Part shown: piece by piece, positions 16,053 through 24,493 of the stretch
How the letters are laid out: every line of letters starts with the position of its first letter
How positions within the stretch are numbered: the first letter of the stretch is position 1
Source of the DNA: Anaerolineae bacterium
GTDB taxonomy: Bacteria; Chloroflexota; Anaerolineae; Anaerolineales; Anaerolineaceae
DNA length: 47,428 bases
Assembly (NCBI GenBank): GCA_013178185.1
Contig: JABLXC010000043.1
Location: 1-47,428 of the forward strand
Direction of reading: 5' to 3'
Notes under the pieces: model-generated
The model's database searches: none
The model's input: only the letters and a program-made list of their open reading frames with translations
What the model was told of the DNA's origin: nothing
Translations under genes and position numbers: made by a program

Positions 16053-16570
16053 AGTACGTCTGAAGAGGAACGCCGAATAGGCCAAAGCACCAGGCTGTAA
16101 AGCCAGAACAGTACTCCGCTGGGTATTCCAATTGACAACACCCCTTGCAGCCGAATCCAGGTTGTGAGTCCTGGCCGGACATCAATCCCCATGACGCGCC
16201 CGGGCTGAAAAGAACAAGAAAGCTGGTAAAAATTTGGCGAATTTAGCGTCAACACTCCCGAAGACCCTGGCGGCACCCAAATAGGCCCTAACTGGTGGCT
16301 TGTGATGTCTTCGTTACGGACGACTAGAATATCCCCGGCCACAAATGTCATCTCTTTCAGAATCGCTGGATCCTCTTTGCCGTATTCGATTAGCTCTGCC
16401 GTCCCTTTGGGGATCACCAATTCGACCTGTTGAGGGGTGTCTCGTCCGGAAGGTCGGAGAGATAGATAAGAAATCTCACTGATCGCCCAGCCGGCTGTCA
16501 GAGCAATCAACAGCACAAATATAAATCGTAGTCCAGGTGAGTTAAACATACACCCAAAATGATCATTCAT
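16049..16570 (-). CDS. Membrane-anchored cupredoxin-like protein in oxidase assembly operon
   Basis: A 173-residue protein with an N-terminal membrane span (about 15-34) and a C-terminal one (about 143-162) around a beta-rich external domain. The core resembles a cupredoxin: IPKGTAELI, FVAGDILVVRNEDITSHQLGP, PPGSSGVLTL and FYQLSCSFQPGRVMGIDV. The usual His-Cys-His-Met copper set appears as His (SHQLG), Cys (LSCSF) and Met (RVMGI), but the second His is not at the expected place. It lies between sco and surf1 with overlaps on both sides. A role in copper handling during oxidase assembly is inferred. Not assigned to a named family. Confidence 0.75.
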   Translation of the reverse strand: MNDHFGCMFNSPGLRFIFVLLIALTAGWAISEISYLSLRPSGRDTPQQVELVIPKGTAELIEYGKEDPAILKEMTFVAGDILVVRNEDITSHQLGPIWVPPGSSGVLTLNSPNFYQLSCSFQPGRVMGIDVRPGLTTWIRLQGVLSIGIPSGVLFWLYSLVLWPIRRSSSDVL

Positions 16571-17156
16571 TTTTCAAGAGATATAAAATATCCTGCTGGA
16601 TATCCTCAACCGGTGTCCCAAAGGTATAGGTCAAGCGTAGACGATCCTGGCGGTCAATCAGATATAATCGTGCAGAATGGGAAATAAGAACACCGGCTGC
16701 GCTCGATGTCAACTCAACCTCTCGGGTTATCCCATATGCATTCCAGACTTTGGATAAGTCTGCCATGTTCCCGGTCAATCCGATAAAAGCCGGGTCGAAA
16801 GCAGCAAGGTATTTCTGCAATCGTTCCAGCGTATCACGCTCTGGGTCAATAGTAACAAATACAAACTGCACATCCTTGCTTTTCTCCGCCAGCATTTCAC
16901 TCAACTGCCTCATTTCGCCAAGCGTGATCGGGCAAACATCCGGGCAAGAGGTGTATCCGAAAAAGACCAGAGTAACCTTGTTCTCTCCAGCAGCCAGTGA
17001 GAACCTCCCTCCGCTCGTAGAAGTAAGATCAATTTCTGGTGCAGAGATTGCAGGTTCTATCACAGTCCCATGAAAAGCATAAGGGCGTATAAGCTTCAGC
17101 CCTAGCATTAACACCAGCCCGGTTAAGAGGCCAACGCCCGCCCAAAATGTTTTCAT
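16563..17156 (-). CDS. SCO1/SenC-family copper chaperone
   Basis: A 197-residue thioredoxin-fold protein anchored by an N-terminal membrane span (about 5-24). The copper site is complete: CPDVCP (Cys71 and Cys75) in FFGYTSCPDVCPITLGEM, and the distal His in LISHSARLYLID. VFVTIDPERDTLERL is also typical. SCO proteins reduce and metallate the CuA centre of subunit II. The ATG at 17156 was chosen; one codon upstream a TTG is also in frame. It begins 11 bases after the subunit III stop and overlaps the next gene by 8 bases. Confidence 0.94.
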   Translation of the reverse strand: MKTFWAGVGLLTGLVLMLGLKLIRPYAFHGTVIEPAISAPEIDLTSTSGGRFSLAAGENKVTLVFFGYTSCPDVCPITLGEMRQLSEMLAEKSKDVQFVFVTIDPERDTLERLQKYLAAFDPAFIGLTGNMADLSKVWNAYGITREVELTSSAAGVLISHSARLYLIDRQDRLRLTYTFGTPVEDIQQDILYLLKNE

Positions 17157-17167
17157 CAAGTCAAGCC

Positions 17168-17743
17168 TTACACCCTTCCGATGAGATACAAAGCAGGATA
17201 AAAGAAAATCCAGACAACATCTACAAAATGCCAGTAATTTGCTGCGGCTTCAACTGCCCAGTGACTTTCTGCTGAATAATGACCACGCAATCCATTTCGC
17301 AGGACAACAAAGAGAAATAGGACTCCTGTCAATACGTGAAAAGCATGCATCCCGGTCATCATATAGAAGATCGCGCCTTCAGCTCCATCGGCCGGACCAA
17401 AGGGAGCCAGTCTCCACTCAAAACCAATCACGCCTACCAGAAAAGCCACCCCCAAAATCAGTGTCATCGCAGTACTAAACAGGAATGTCCGGCGATCATT
17501 ATGCGCAATGGCTGTTTCTGCGCGATTCATAAAAAAACTACTTACCAGGAGAACGCTGGTTACGATCAACCCTAGCGATTGTTCGAGGTGAGGTCTGCGA
17601 TCCCCTAGCAAATAGAAGCGAGTGATCAACAATGCCCCAAACACGAACGAATCGGAGACGATGAACAGCCAGAGGCCTAAACGGTTCGTTCCAACCTGGT
17701 ATTCATCACTCCGGTGAGCGAGGGACGAGCTTCTTGAACTCAT
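17168..17743 (-). CDS. ctaE: Cytochrome c oxidase subunit III (A2-type)
   Basis: A 191-residue, five-span haem-copper oxidase subunit III, the short form lacking the first two helices. Typical segments: RLGLWLFIVSDSFVFGALLITRFYL, SFFMNRAETAIAHNDRR, YMMTGMHAFHVLTGVLFLF and the C-terminal AANYWHFVDVVWIFFYPALYLIGR. It stabilises subunit I proton uptake. The ATG at 17743 has AGGAGG just upstream and overlaps the ctaF stop by four bases; the longer frame is rejected. Confidence 0.94.
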   Translation of the reverse strand: MSSRSSSLAHRSDEYQVGTNRLGLWLFIVSDSFVFGALLITRFYLLGDRRPHLEQSLGLIVTSVLLVSSFFMNRAETAIAHNDRRTFLFSTAMTLILGVAFLVGVIGFEWRLAPFGPADGAEGAIFYMMTGMHAFHVLTGVLFLFVVLRNGLRGHYSAESHWAVEAAANYWHFVDVVWIFFYPALYLIGRV

Positions 17744-17958
17744 CGTTGACCTCCTTCCTGGGTTTCCAAAATCCTGCCAATGTGCATAAAGAACCACACC
17801 ACCAGGACAGCCTTAACTAAGCCGACCACCCAGAGGAAAACAGCAGGTGTTTCCGAAATGCCAAGCCAGTATTCAACAGCCGTAAGAATAGCCAGGGCTA
17901 AAAGCACAACAACGCCCCGCCTGAACGCGATCGTTTTATCCTTGTCATGATCTTTCAT
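17740..17958 (-). CDS. ctaF: Cytochrome c oxidase subunit IV (CtaF/COX4-prokaryotic type)
   Basis: A 72-residue protein with two membrane spans (about 15-33 and 41-60), ending in the family pattern VGLVKAVLVVWFFMHI followed by a charged tail. This is the small subunit IV found with A-type oxidases. Its position between subunits I and III, with four-base overlaps on both sides, fits. It has a structural or assembly role in the membrane complex. Confidence 0.88.
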   Translation of the reverse strand: MKDHDKDKTIAFRRGVVVLLALAILTAVEYWLGISETPAVFLWVVGLVKAVLVVWFFMHIGRILETQEGGQR

Positions 17959-19820
17959 AATTTTGATCCCTCAGATCCCTTAGAGACTTCGGCGTTGTGG
18001 AACACCACATACTGAGTGCCGGCCAGGCCGTAATCATACGGTTCGCCAACCACTTCGAACGGTTCTGGGTAGTTATGCATCTGCGCCGGCGATGGAACCT
18101 GCCACTCAGGGGATCTCGATTCCCACACATTGTCTACCGCCACGCTGCCACGCTTGGCGCTATAGATCAGGTTGATAAAGAAGATCAAAACCGCCAGCGC
18201 AATCAAAAAACCGCCGATTGTCACAATCAGGTGTGTAAGATCAAATCCCAACGCCGGGTCGTAATCGGCGATTCGCCGCCGCATCCCCAATAAACCTACA
18301 CGCATTTGTCCAAAAGACATCACAAAGAAAGCCGGCGTCATCAGGTAAAAATGGAGCTTACCCAGAGTTTCGTTCATCCTCCGGCCAGTAATCTTGGGAT
18401 ACCAATAATAAATTGCTGCAAACAATGGGAACACATAGCCACCGAACATAGTGTTATGAAAATGTCCCACCACCCAATAGGTATCATGTAGATGCAAATC
18501 GGTTGAAACCGTACCATTGGGAGGTCCCGTGAGCCCCCCCATGAGAAACACAAAGATTCCACCCAGTACAAACAACATCGGCGTTGGAAACCGGATCCGG
18601 CCTTGCCAGAGCGTCGCCACCCAGCTGAAGAATTTAATCCCGGTAGGCACAGCCACCAAAAGAGTGCTATACATAAAAGGTACGCGCAGATAACTTTGCA
18701 TCCCCGATGTAAACATGTGATGCCCCCAGACCAAAAAGCCTACCAGGGCAATCCCAAGCGAGGACATGGCTACCCATTTGTAACCAAAAAGCGGCTTTCG
18801 AACAAAAACCGGCAGCAATTCACTGATAATCCCCAGGCCCGGCAAAACAAAAATGTAAACTGCCGGGTGAGAATAAAACCAAAAGAGGTGTTGGAACAAG
18901 ATCGGATCGCCGCCATTATTGGCGTCAAAAAAGCCCATCCCGAAAATGCGTTCAAACATCACCATCTGGAAAGAGAGCCCAATCAGCTGGGTCGCGGTCA
19001 AGGCGATAATCGAAGTTGCCAGCACACTCCACACAAATATCGGCATTCGAAAATAATTCATTCCTGAAGTGCGCATCCGTAAAATCGTCGCGATCAAATT
19101 CAGAGCGCCCAGGATGGAGGACCAGCCATTCAGAAACACGCCCGCAAAGAACATTTGCATACCAAGCGGGCCGCGCACGCTAAGCGGAGGATATCCCGTC
19201 CAACCGGTTTCAAAACCGCCAAAAAAAATGGCGCTTAACAGCAAGATTGACCCTGGCACCGCCAGCCAGTACGCAAAAGCGTTCAGTCGCGGGAAAGCCA
19301 TATCCTGTGCGCCGATTAACAGCGGGGTCACATAATTTGCAATCGCGGCGATCCCTAAAAGGATAGAGATAATCAACACCATCCCATGTAGACCAACCAG
19401 GGTGTTGAATTCTTGGAAAGAAAGAAACTGGAGGCCAGACTCTGCCAGTTCTGTTCTGAAAATCAGCGCAAAAGTGCCCCCAATGGCAAGCAGGATTAAT
19501 GAGGTAACGCCATATTGAATCCCGATCACTTTGTGATCATAACTGACCCCAAAATATCGCCATATACCAGACGGATCGTGAATCTCATGCACTTCAAGGG
19601 TGCGCTCCCCTTTTACCCACCGCCACCAATCGGTTACAGCCCCCACCCCGCCCATGAAAAATATCGCGCCGACAAATGCGCCCAACACCCAGGCCGGTTC
19701 AGCTTTCCAGCCCAACCCCATCAAAAACCTCACCCCTGTCACCATTCCGATCCCGACAAGGGTGCCAATAATTTGCCAGAAAATTCCGCGCGCCAGACCA
19801 ACAGTTATGACTTTACGCAT
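17955..19820 (-). CDS. ctaD: Cytochrome c oxidase subunit I (A2-type)
   Basis: A 621-residue subunit I with an extra N-terminal region (about 1-95) carrying two hydrophobic segments before the usual core. Metal ligands visible: His145 (VGLHGMVL) for low-spin haem, His318 and Tyr322 (YSHPAVY) for CuB and the cross-linked tyrosine, His367-His368 (WGHHMF), and His453/His455 (VVGHFHNTM). The D-channel glutamate of A1 enzymes (HPEVY) is absent. The YS pair at 316-317 replaces it, marking an A2-type enzyme like those of Thermus and Rhodothermus caa3. It reduces O2 and pumps protons. The ATG at 19820 follows an AAGGAG site. Confidence 0.96.
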   Translation of the reverse strand: MRKVITVGLARGIFWQIIGTLVGIGMVTGVRFLMGLGWKAEPAWVLGAFVGAIFFMGGVGAVTDWWRWVKGERTLEVHEIHDPSGIWRYFGVSYDHKVIGIQYGVTSLILLAIGGTFALIFRTELAESGLQFLSFQEFNTLVGLHGMVLIISILLGIAAIANYVTPLLIGAQDMAFPRLNAFAYWLAVPGSILLLSAIFFGGFETGWTGYPPLSVRGPLGMQMFFAGVFLNGWSSILGALNLIATILRMRTSGMNYFRMPIFVWSVLATSIIALTATQLIGLSFQMVMFERIFGMGFFDANNGGDPILFQHLFWFYSHPAVYIFVLPGLGIISELLPVFVRKPLFGYKWVAMSSLGIALVGFLVWGHHMFTSGMQSYLRVPFMYSTLLVAVPTGIKFFSWVATLWQGRIRFPTPMLFVLGGIFVFLMGGLTGPPNGTVSTDLHLHDTYWVVGHFHNTMFGGYVFPLFAAIYYWYPKITGRRMNETLGKLHFYLMTPAFFVMSFGQMRVGLLGMRRRIADYDPALGFDLTHLIVTIGGFLIALAVLIFFINLIYSAKRGSVAVDNVWESRSPEWQVPSPAQMHNYPEPFEVVGEPYDYGLAGTQYVVFHNAEVSKGSEGSKL

Positions 19821-19831
19821 AAGGACGCTCC

Positions 19832-21235
19832 TTATTGAAGAGTCTTAATAAAAGCAATAATGTCTTCAACCTGCTGCTCATTCAACAAGTCTTTATATGT
19901 CGATGGCATAACATTCGCAGGGTAACCCTTTGGAACTTGTAAATTGGGCTCATAGATCGATGTTCGCAAGTAGGTCTCGTCAACTACAACCTTCGTTCCA
20001 TCAGTCAATATTTCTTCTTTTCCAAACAAACCTTTCCAGCTAGGCCCAACTGAGGGTTTGCCATCCAGACTGTGGCAACCAATACAGCCTTTCTCTGTAG
20101 AGAATTTTTGCCCCCTGACCTCCGGATCGCTGGAAGAGGCTGCCAGCTCCTGGTTAACCCAATTGTCAAAATCATCCACTTCCATCACTTTCACGGGTGC
20201 GTTCATGTAAGCATGCGCCCCACCGCATAATTCTGCGCACATAACAGTGTAATCTCCAACCACAGTTGGCGTAAAGCGAAGCTCCTTCACAAGGTTTTTA
20301 CCCGGAAGAACGTCCTGTTTAACCCGAAACTCAGGCACCCAGAAAGAATGGATAACATCCAGAGAGGTCATCCTTAACAGAACCTGCCCGTTTACTGGCA
20401 AGGTTAAACTTTGTGAAGTAATGCCATAGTCTGGATACTCAAAACGCCAGAACCACTGCCCGGCGGTTACATTTACCTCTAGGGCTTGGGGATCCACTCG
20501 CGAAACTTCAGCAAGGGATTTTGAACCAATGAAAGAAAGATAGAGCACAATACCAAGCGGAACGACGGTCCAAATGACCTCCAACTTGCTGGAGCCAGTA
20601 AAATATTTGCCTTCCTCTGTTTCGCCAGTTTTGCGGCGAAAAACAATGAGAGAATAGATCAGAAAAACACTGATCAAAGAAAAGAAAAATGAAATCAGAA
20701 AAAGGTGCACATCAAACAGCTCATCAATCAATATTGCCTGAGAGCTGGCCTGAACAGGGAGCAAACCCGCATTGGTCAAGAACAAGTAAGTCAAAATTGT
20801 AAACACACCCACAAGCACAGAAACGATCAGGTAATGTCTCATGCCTCCATCCTTCTTTTCCCCGGCTTTGTTAGGTTTGTCTGGAAAATCTTGCAAAGAT
20901 TGTCCAAGCCACTCTTCGGCTTCTTGAGCAGAAATCATGCGCCGGTCATATATAAGAGGAGCTCCCCCGGACTGCAACGACACCAATAAAACCCGCATCT
21001 CACTTTCACCGGAAACAAACCTGTTCAGAAATATGGTTTTATCAATGGTGTGATCATCATAATCAAGGATCACCAGATCAGGTAGCCAATCATTCAAAAT
21101 CTGAAGGGTTTCTTGCATACTGCTTACAAGCCGGATGGCAACTTTCTGGTTTCCGTGCTTCTGGACAAGGAGCTTTTCAAGGCCCTTCCCAAATAAAGAA
21201 TTTGCAGATGCAATCAATACCCGCCTGGCATTCAT
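19832..21235 (-). CDS. ctaC: Receiver-like domain / cytochrome c oxidase subunit II / cytochrome c fusion
   Basis: A 467-residue frame. Residues 1-115 resemble a NarL-type receiver (VLIASANSLFGKGLEKLL; putative Asp58 in LVILDYD), but the acidic pair after strand 1 and the strand-5 Lys are missing, so it is probably not a working phosphoacceptor. Three hydrophobic segments follow (about 133-153, 176-199, 219-236). The CuA domain has His296, Cys333, Cys337, His341 and Met344. The C-terminal cytochrome c has CIGCH (384-388) and Met443. With the first span retained, the receiver would be cytoplasmic and CuA external. An internal ATG at 20842, with AAGGA 7 bases upstream, could also make a normal 336-residue subunit II. 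A GTG at 21244 is an alternative start. Confidence 0.9.
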   Translation of the reverse strand: MNARRVLIASANSLFGKGLEKLLVQKHGNQKVAIRLVSSMQETLQILNDWLPDLVILDYDDHTIDKTIFLNRFVSGESEMRVLLVSLQSGGAPLIYDRRMISAQEAEEWLGQSLQDFPDKPNKAGEKKDGGMRHYLIVSVLVGVFTILTYLFLTNAGLLPVQASSQAILIDELFDVHLFLISFFFSLISVFLIYSLIVFRRKTGETEEGKYFTGSSKLEVIWTVVPLGIVLYLSFIGSKSLAEVSRVDPQALEVNVTAGQWFWRFEYPDYGITSQSLTLPVNGQVLLRMTSLDVIHSFWVPEFRVKQDVLPGKNLVKELRFTPTVVGDYTVMCAELCGGAHAYMNAPVKVMEVDDFDNWVNQELAASSSDPEVRGQKFSTEKGCIGCHSLDGKPSVGPSWKGLFGKEEILTDGTKVVVDETYLRTSIYEPNLQVPKGYPANVMPSTYKDLLNEQQVEDIIAFIKTLQ

Positions 21236-21361
21236 GTCAATCACAAAGCGTCCCGTCTTCCCATCTGTTCGACAACAAACAATATCTGTATAAATATAAC
21301 AAACATTATCGCATTATGAAACCGGGATCAACCAGACAAAAAGGTTAAATTAAAAGGCAAA

Positions 21362-21383
21362 AGGGTGATTTGGAAATCACCCT
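21362..21383 (-). terminator. Terminator of the two-component operon
   Basis: Stem AGGGTGATTT/AAATCACCCT with a very short loop lies 20 bases after the response-regulator stop. On the minus strand it is followed by TTTTGCCTTTT. It separates the regulators from the oxidase operon. Confidence 0.7.
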
Positions 21384-21402
21384 CCCGCCAATATCAAAAA
21401 AG

Positions 21403-22059
21403 TCATCGGTTTCTACGGTGAATTATCCCTGTTTGGATCGCTTTGGATACCGCCTCGGTACGATTAGAAGCATCCAGCTTTTCTAAAATATGACGGATAT
21501 GTGTCTTGACCGTGTTTTCTGAAATGAACAAGGCGCTGGCTATTTCGCGAGTGTTAAGGCCATTTGCCAGGCAATTTAAGACATCCAGTTCTCGTTCGCT
21601 CATGCCTGCCGGTGTCTCCTGGCTAACCAACCGTGATACCGAACGCAAAACGGTTTGAGTAACTTCAGGCGATAGGACACCGGCGCCTTGGGCTAACCGA
21701 AGCAAAGCTTTGCGCAAATCGCCGGGTTCTGTGTTCTTGAGTAAATAACCATCTGCGCCTGCCTTGATCGCGCCAAACAGGTCCTCATCATTTTGAGAAA
21801 TCGTAAGCATCACAATTTTGAGGGGATGCTCTAATTCGCGCAATGCCTTCAAGGTCGCGATCCCATCCATCTTGGGCATATTGACATCCAACAGAACAAT
21901 ATCCGGTTTGGTTTCGCGAATTTTTTTCAATGCCTCGATTCCATCCTCTGCTTCGCCAGCCACACAAAATTCTGGCATATCTAAAATTAAGCTGGTCAGC
22001 CCCTTGCGAAACAAGATATGGTCATCAACAATAAATAATTTAATTTTCTTTGCGGTCAT
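21403..22059 (-). CDS. NarL/FixJ-type response regulator
   Basis: A 218-residue regulator. The receiver (about 6-122) has the acidic pair VDDH, the phosphoacceptor Asp in VLLDVNMPKMDG, Thr in MLTIS and Lys in YLLKNTEPGDL. The LuxR-type helix-turn-helix (about 152-212) has LSERELDVL-like MSERELDVLNCLANGLNTREIASALFIS and TVKTHIRHILEKLDASNRTEA. All key residues are present. It overlaps its histidine kinase by ATGA. A role in oxygen or redox control of the neighbouring oxidases is inferred from position. Confidence 0.94.
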   Translation of the reverse strand: MTAKKIKLFIVDDHILFRKGLTSLILDMPEFCVAGEAEDGIEALKKIRETKPDIVLLDVNMPKMDGIATLKALRELEHPLKIVMLTISQNDEDLFGAIKAGADGYLLKNTEPGDLRKALLRLAQGAGVLSPEVTQTVLRSVSRLVSQETPAGMSERELDVLNCLANGLNTREIASALFISENTVKTHIRHILEKLDASNRTEAVSKAIQTGIIHRRNR

Positions 22060-23867
22060 ACATTTGTCTCGTCAACCAGCGGAAGCCGCAACCGCACAAT
22101 GGTGCCACGTTGTGGGCTGCTTTCCACCTGAAAATCAGCGCCAATAAGCTCAGCGCGCTCACTCATGCCGCGCAAACCATGTTGGTCGACCATAAACAGA
22201 TCCTGAGGTTGAAAACCGACCCCATCATCTTGAACTTCTAAAATAATATCTCCTTCCCACGCTTTTACAGCAATGACAACATGGCGAGTTTTGGCATGTT
22301 TGCGAACATTACTGAGCGCTTCTTGAACAATACGAATCAATTGCGCCTGTATCTCAGGAGAAACATTTCGCTCCGGTAAAGCAAAATTTCTTTCTACCAC
22401 AATATCAGAATTTTCTTCAAAAATTTCAGCAACCTGTTCTAAGGAATCCAATAAGCTCTGTTCCGGTTTCAAGCGTAACTGATCAATCGCCTGGCGGGTA
22501 TCTAGATAGGCTTCAGACAAGGCTTGATAATTTAGCTCCAGCATAGCGCCCAAACGCAAGGTATCTTTTTGTTTCAACAAAGTTTGCATTTGCGCAGTTT
22601 GTAACTTCAAATAAGCCAGCGTTTGCGCCAAACCGTCATGAATCTCACGAGCCAACCGGGATCTTTCTTGGATTACCATTTTGTACTCCAAAGATAACAG
22701 ATATCGCTCCATTTCCAGCACGCTGACCAACTGGTCGGCAACAATCTTCATCACCCGCTGCTGGTGCTCCTCCACTAACGCAAGATGCTTCCCGGCAGCC
22801 ATAATTACACCGAGTATTCTTCCATCAGACGCTTCTAGAGGAAGAGCCCAAAGCGAAAATCCCGCGAGGGCTGCTTCTTCTTTGTTTTCGGAAAACGGCT
22901 TGCCGGTACGAAACACGTTGTCGGCAATTTGATCCAGGGCAGCGCAGCCCGGATCAGGAATGACCCCATCCTCCAGCTTTATCATGGTTTGCCCGGTTTC
23001 CAATTCTCGTGTCTGTAAACGGATATAATCCGAATTCATGACCTGCCGCAAGTTGTGAATTAACCCCGCTAACGGCCCTGTCAATTCAACGCTGTCATTC
23101 CTGGCCATCTGAATGTGTTTTAGGGTGGCTCGCGCCTGCTCTCGCAACCGAATCGAAGAAATAGCAACAATCAAAACATTCAATAATCCTTGTAAAAAGG
23201 ATCGGAGCTCCGAAGAAAATTTTTCCCCCGCCGGGTAATACAAATTTAACATGCCCAGAAGCTGTTCGCCTCGTTGGAGGGGCAAACAAAACACACCAAA
23301 ATGGTCTAAGAAGGGCCCTTGCAGCAATGGGCAACTCTTCCCTGGCTGGGCTTCCCGGTCATAACATACTTTGCAAATGCTGCGAGCCCTCTCCGAAATC
23401 ACATGCTCAGCCCATCCTTTTAGCATCGCTTCGGGCAAACTTCCCTGTGCAAAAGCGGGCAATGTCTGTCCCCACTCATCCAGCGTGACAAAAGAGACAG
23501 CTGTTGCTCCTGAGACCTCCGTAATGATCTGCAGGGTAATATTCATGAGTGTGTTTTCATCTTGGATATCAGCCAGGCTTTGGTTCAGCCGCATCAAGCC
23601 TTGAATCTGCCGCTGTAAGGACAACATCTCACTCTCTGTCCCGTTATTCTTTTGGGCTATTCGCTTTTTCTGTAGGTGAACAAAAATCCAGCGCGCTGCA
23701 AAACTCACCGCCGCTGAAATCCCAATGGCTAGAAACCAAAATCCCCAGTTTGTTAACTCCCTTACCGGTTGAACTACTGGATTCAAAATAAGGAACAACG
23801 CCAGAGCAAGACCAAAAAAACCTGTTTGAAGAAGTACCAAGGGAGAAAGTTTTCGCATCCTGTGCAT
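22056..23867 (-). CDS. NarX/DegS-type sensor histidine kinase with GAF domains
   Basis: A 603-residue kinase. Two hydrophobic segments (about 8-30 and 41-64) have almost no external loop. A linker and GAF domain (about 85-235) hold a cysteine cluster, Cys165, Cys168 and Cys179 (ICKVCYDREAQPGKSCP), with Cys194 further on. A second GAF-like region spans about 265-385. The HisKA_3 phosphoacceptor is His410 (REIHDGLAQTL); the ATPase domain has Asn520 (EALSNVRKHA), DDGVGF (547-552) and HGLRGMSERA. The lack of an external sensor and the GAF cysteines suggest an internal signal, perhaps redox or an iron-sulfur cluster; this is inference. Partner: the overlapping response regulator. Confidence 0.93.
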   Translation of the reverse strand: MHRMRKLSPLVLLQTGFFGLALALFLILNPVVQPVRELTNWGFWFLAIGISAAVSFAARWIFVHLQKKRIAQKNNGTESEMLSLQRQIQGLMRLNQSLADIQDENTLMNITLQIITEVSGATAVSFVTLDEWGQTLPAFAQGSLPEAMLKGWAEHVISERARSICKVCYDREAQPGKSCPLLQGPFLDHFGVFCLPLQRGEQLLGMLNLYYPAGEKFSSELRSFLQGLLNVLIVAISSIRLREQARATLKHIQMARNDSVELTGPLAGLIHNLRQVMNSDYIRLQTRELETGQTMIKLEDGVIPDPGCAALDQIADNVFRTGKPFSENKEEAALAGFSLWALPLEASDGRILGVIMAAGKHLALVEEHQQRVMKIVADQLVSVLEMERYLLSLEYKMVIQERSRLAREIHDGLAQTLAYLKLQTAQMQTLLKQKDTLRLGAMLELNYQALSEAYLDTRQAIDQLRLKPEQSLLDSLEQVAEIFEENSDIVVERNFALPERNVSPEIQAQLIRIVQEALSNVRKHAKTRHVVIAVKAWEGDIILEVQDDGVGFQPQDLFMVDQHGLRGMSERAELIGADFQVESSPQRGTIVRLRLPLVDETNV

Positions 23868-23909
23868 AAAACAATTTTACACGAATTGGGCTTTGCCGAA
23901 GCGATAAAC

Positions 23910-23940
23910 AAACAACACCCCACAAGATGGGGTGTTGTTT
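23910..23940. terminator. Terminator downstream of the cytochrome c gene
   Basis: A 12-bp perfect stem AAACAACACCCC/GGGGTGTTGTTT with a 7-base loop lies between the minus-strand cytochrome c gene and the kinase gene. Confidence 0.75.
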
Positions 23941-23962
23941 TATTACTTCAGCTCAATTATAA

Positions 23963-24397
23963 CTACTTAAAGGTTTGAATATAAGTGACGACCTGCCAGA
24001 TCTCATCTTCAGATAGCACATCTTTCCAGGCTGGCATAGAGGAATTAAAAGGTGCCGCCATGCCACCTTCTGTGATACGCCAGAAGAGATAATCCTCGCC
24101 TTTTGCCTTTGCATCAACCAGGTTGCCAGGGTGGGGGTCCAGGCTGGCCCCTGCTGGACCATCGCCTTTACCCGTCTCCCCATGACAGGAAGCACAGTTA
24201 GTCGAATAGATTCCTTTGCCCTTTGCCGCAGCATCCGCATTATTGGTAAAGGGATTGGTTTTTCCTTTGAACGCGGCCGGGACTTCCACTTTCGCTTCCG
24301 CTTCTTCACCGCTTGCAGCCTGTTGACCACCGCACGCGCTTAACGCCATTGCGCTAAGGGCCAGGATTGCCATCAGCGCAAACAAAGATTTTTTCAT
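23963..24397 (-). CDS. Lipoprotein cytochrome c
   Basis: A 144-residue class I cytochrome c. The signal peptide ends in LSAC (Cys22), so it is a membrane-anchored lipoprotein. A Glu/Ala-rich linker is followed by the haem site CASCH (Cys68, Cys71, His72) and the axial Met121 in SSMPAWKDVLSEDEIWQVVTYI. It can carry electrons outside the membrane to one of the adjacent oxidases; the B-type enzyme has no fused cytochrome c and is the likelier partner. AGGAGG precedes the ATG. Divergent from the Rrf2 gene. Confidence 0.93.
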   Translation of the reverse strand: MKKSLFALMAILALSAMALSACGGQQAASGEEAEAKVEVPAAFKGKTNPFTNNADAAAKGKGIYSTNCASCHGETGKGDGPAGASLDPHPGNLVDAKAKGEDYLFWRITEGGMAAPFNSSMPAWKDVLSEDEIWQVVTYIQTFK

Positions 24398-24438
24398 TCC
24401 ATCCTCCTGAATAAGCGTTATAGTAGGGATATAAAGAG

Positions 24439-24444
24439 ATTATA
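24439..24444 (-). promoter_or_regulatory. Possible -10 element for the cytochrome c gene
   Basis: Minus-strand TATAAT, 41 bases upstream of the ATG at 24397. No good -35 was seen at 17-18 bases, which would suit an activated promoter. Confidence 0.4.
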
Positions 24445-24493
24445 TACCTCTTTACGTATTATTGAAAGGGAGCTTTCAAAGTTTTTATATACA

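Noticed and set aside
16563-17156. Thioredoxin or peroxiredoxin instead of SCO
   Set aside because: CPDVCP with the distal His and position in an oxidase operon fit SCO1/SenC.
22056-23867. Kinase as a nitrate sensor (NarX proper)
   Set aside because: There is no periplasmic P-box region between the two membrane segments; only the kinase core is NarX/DegS-like.
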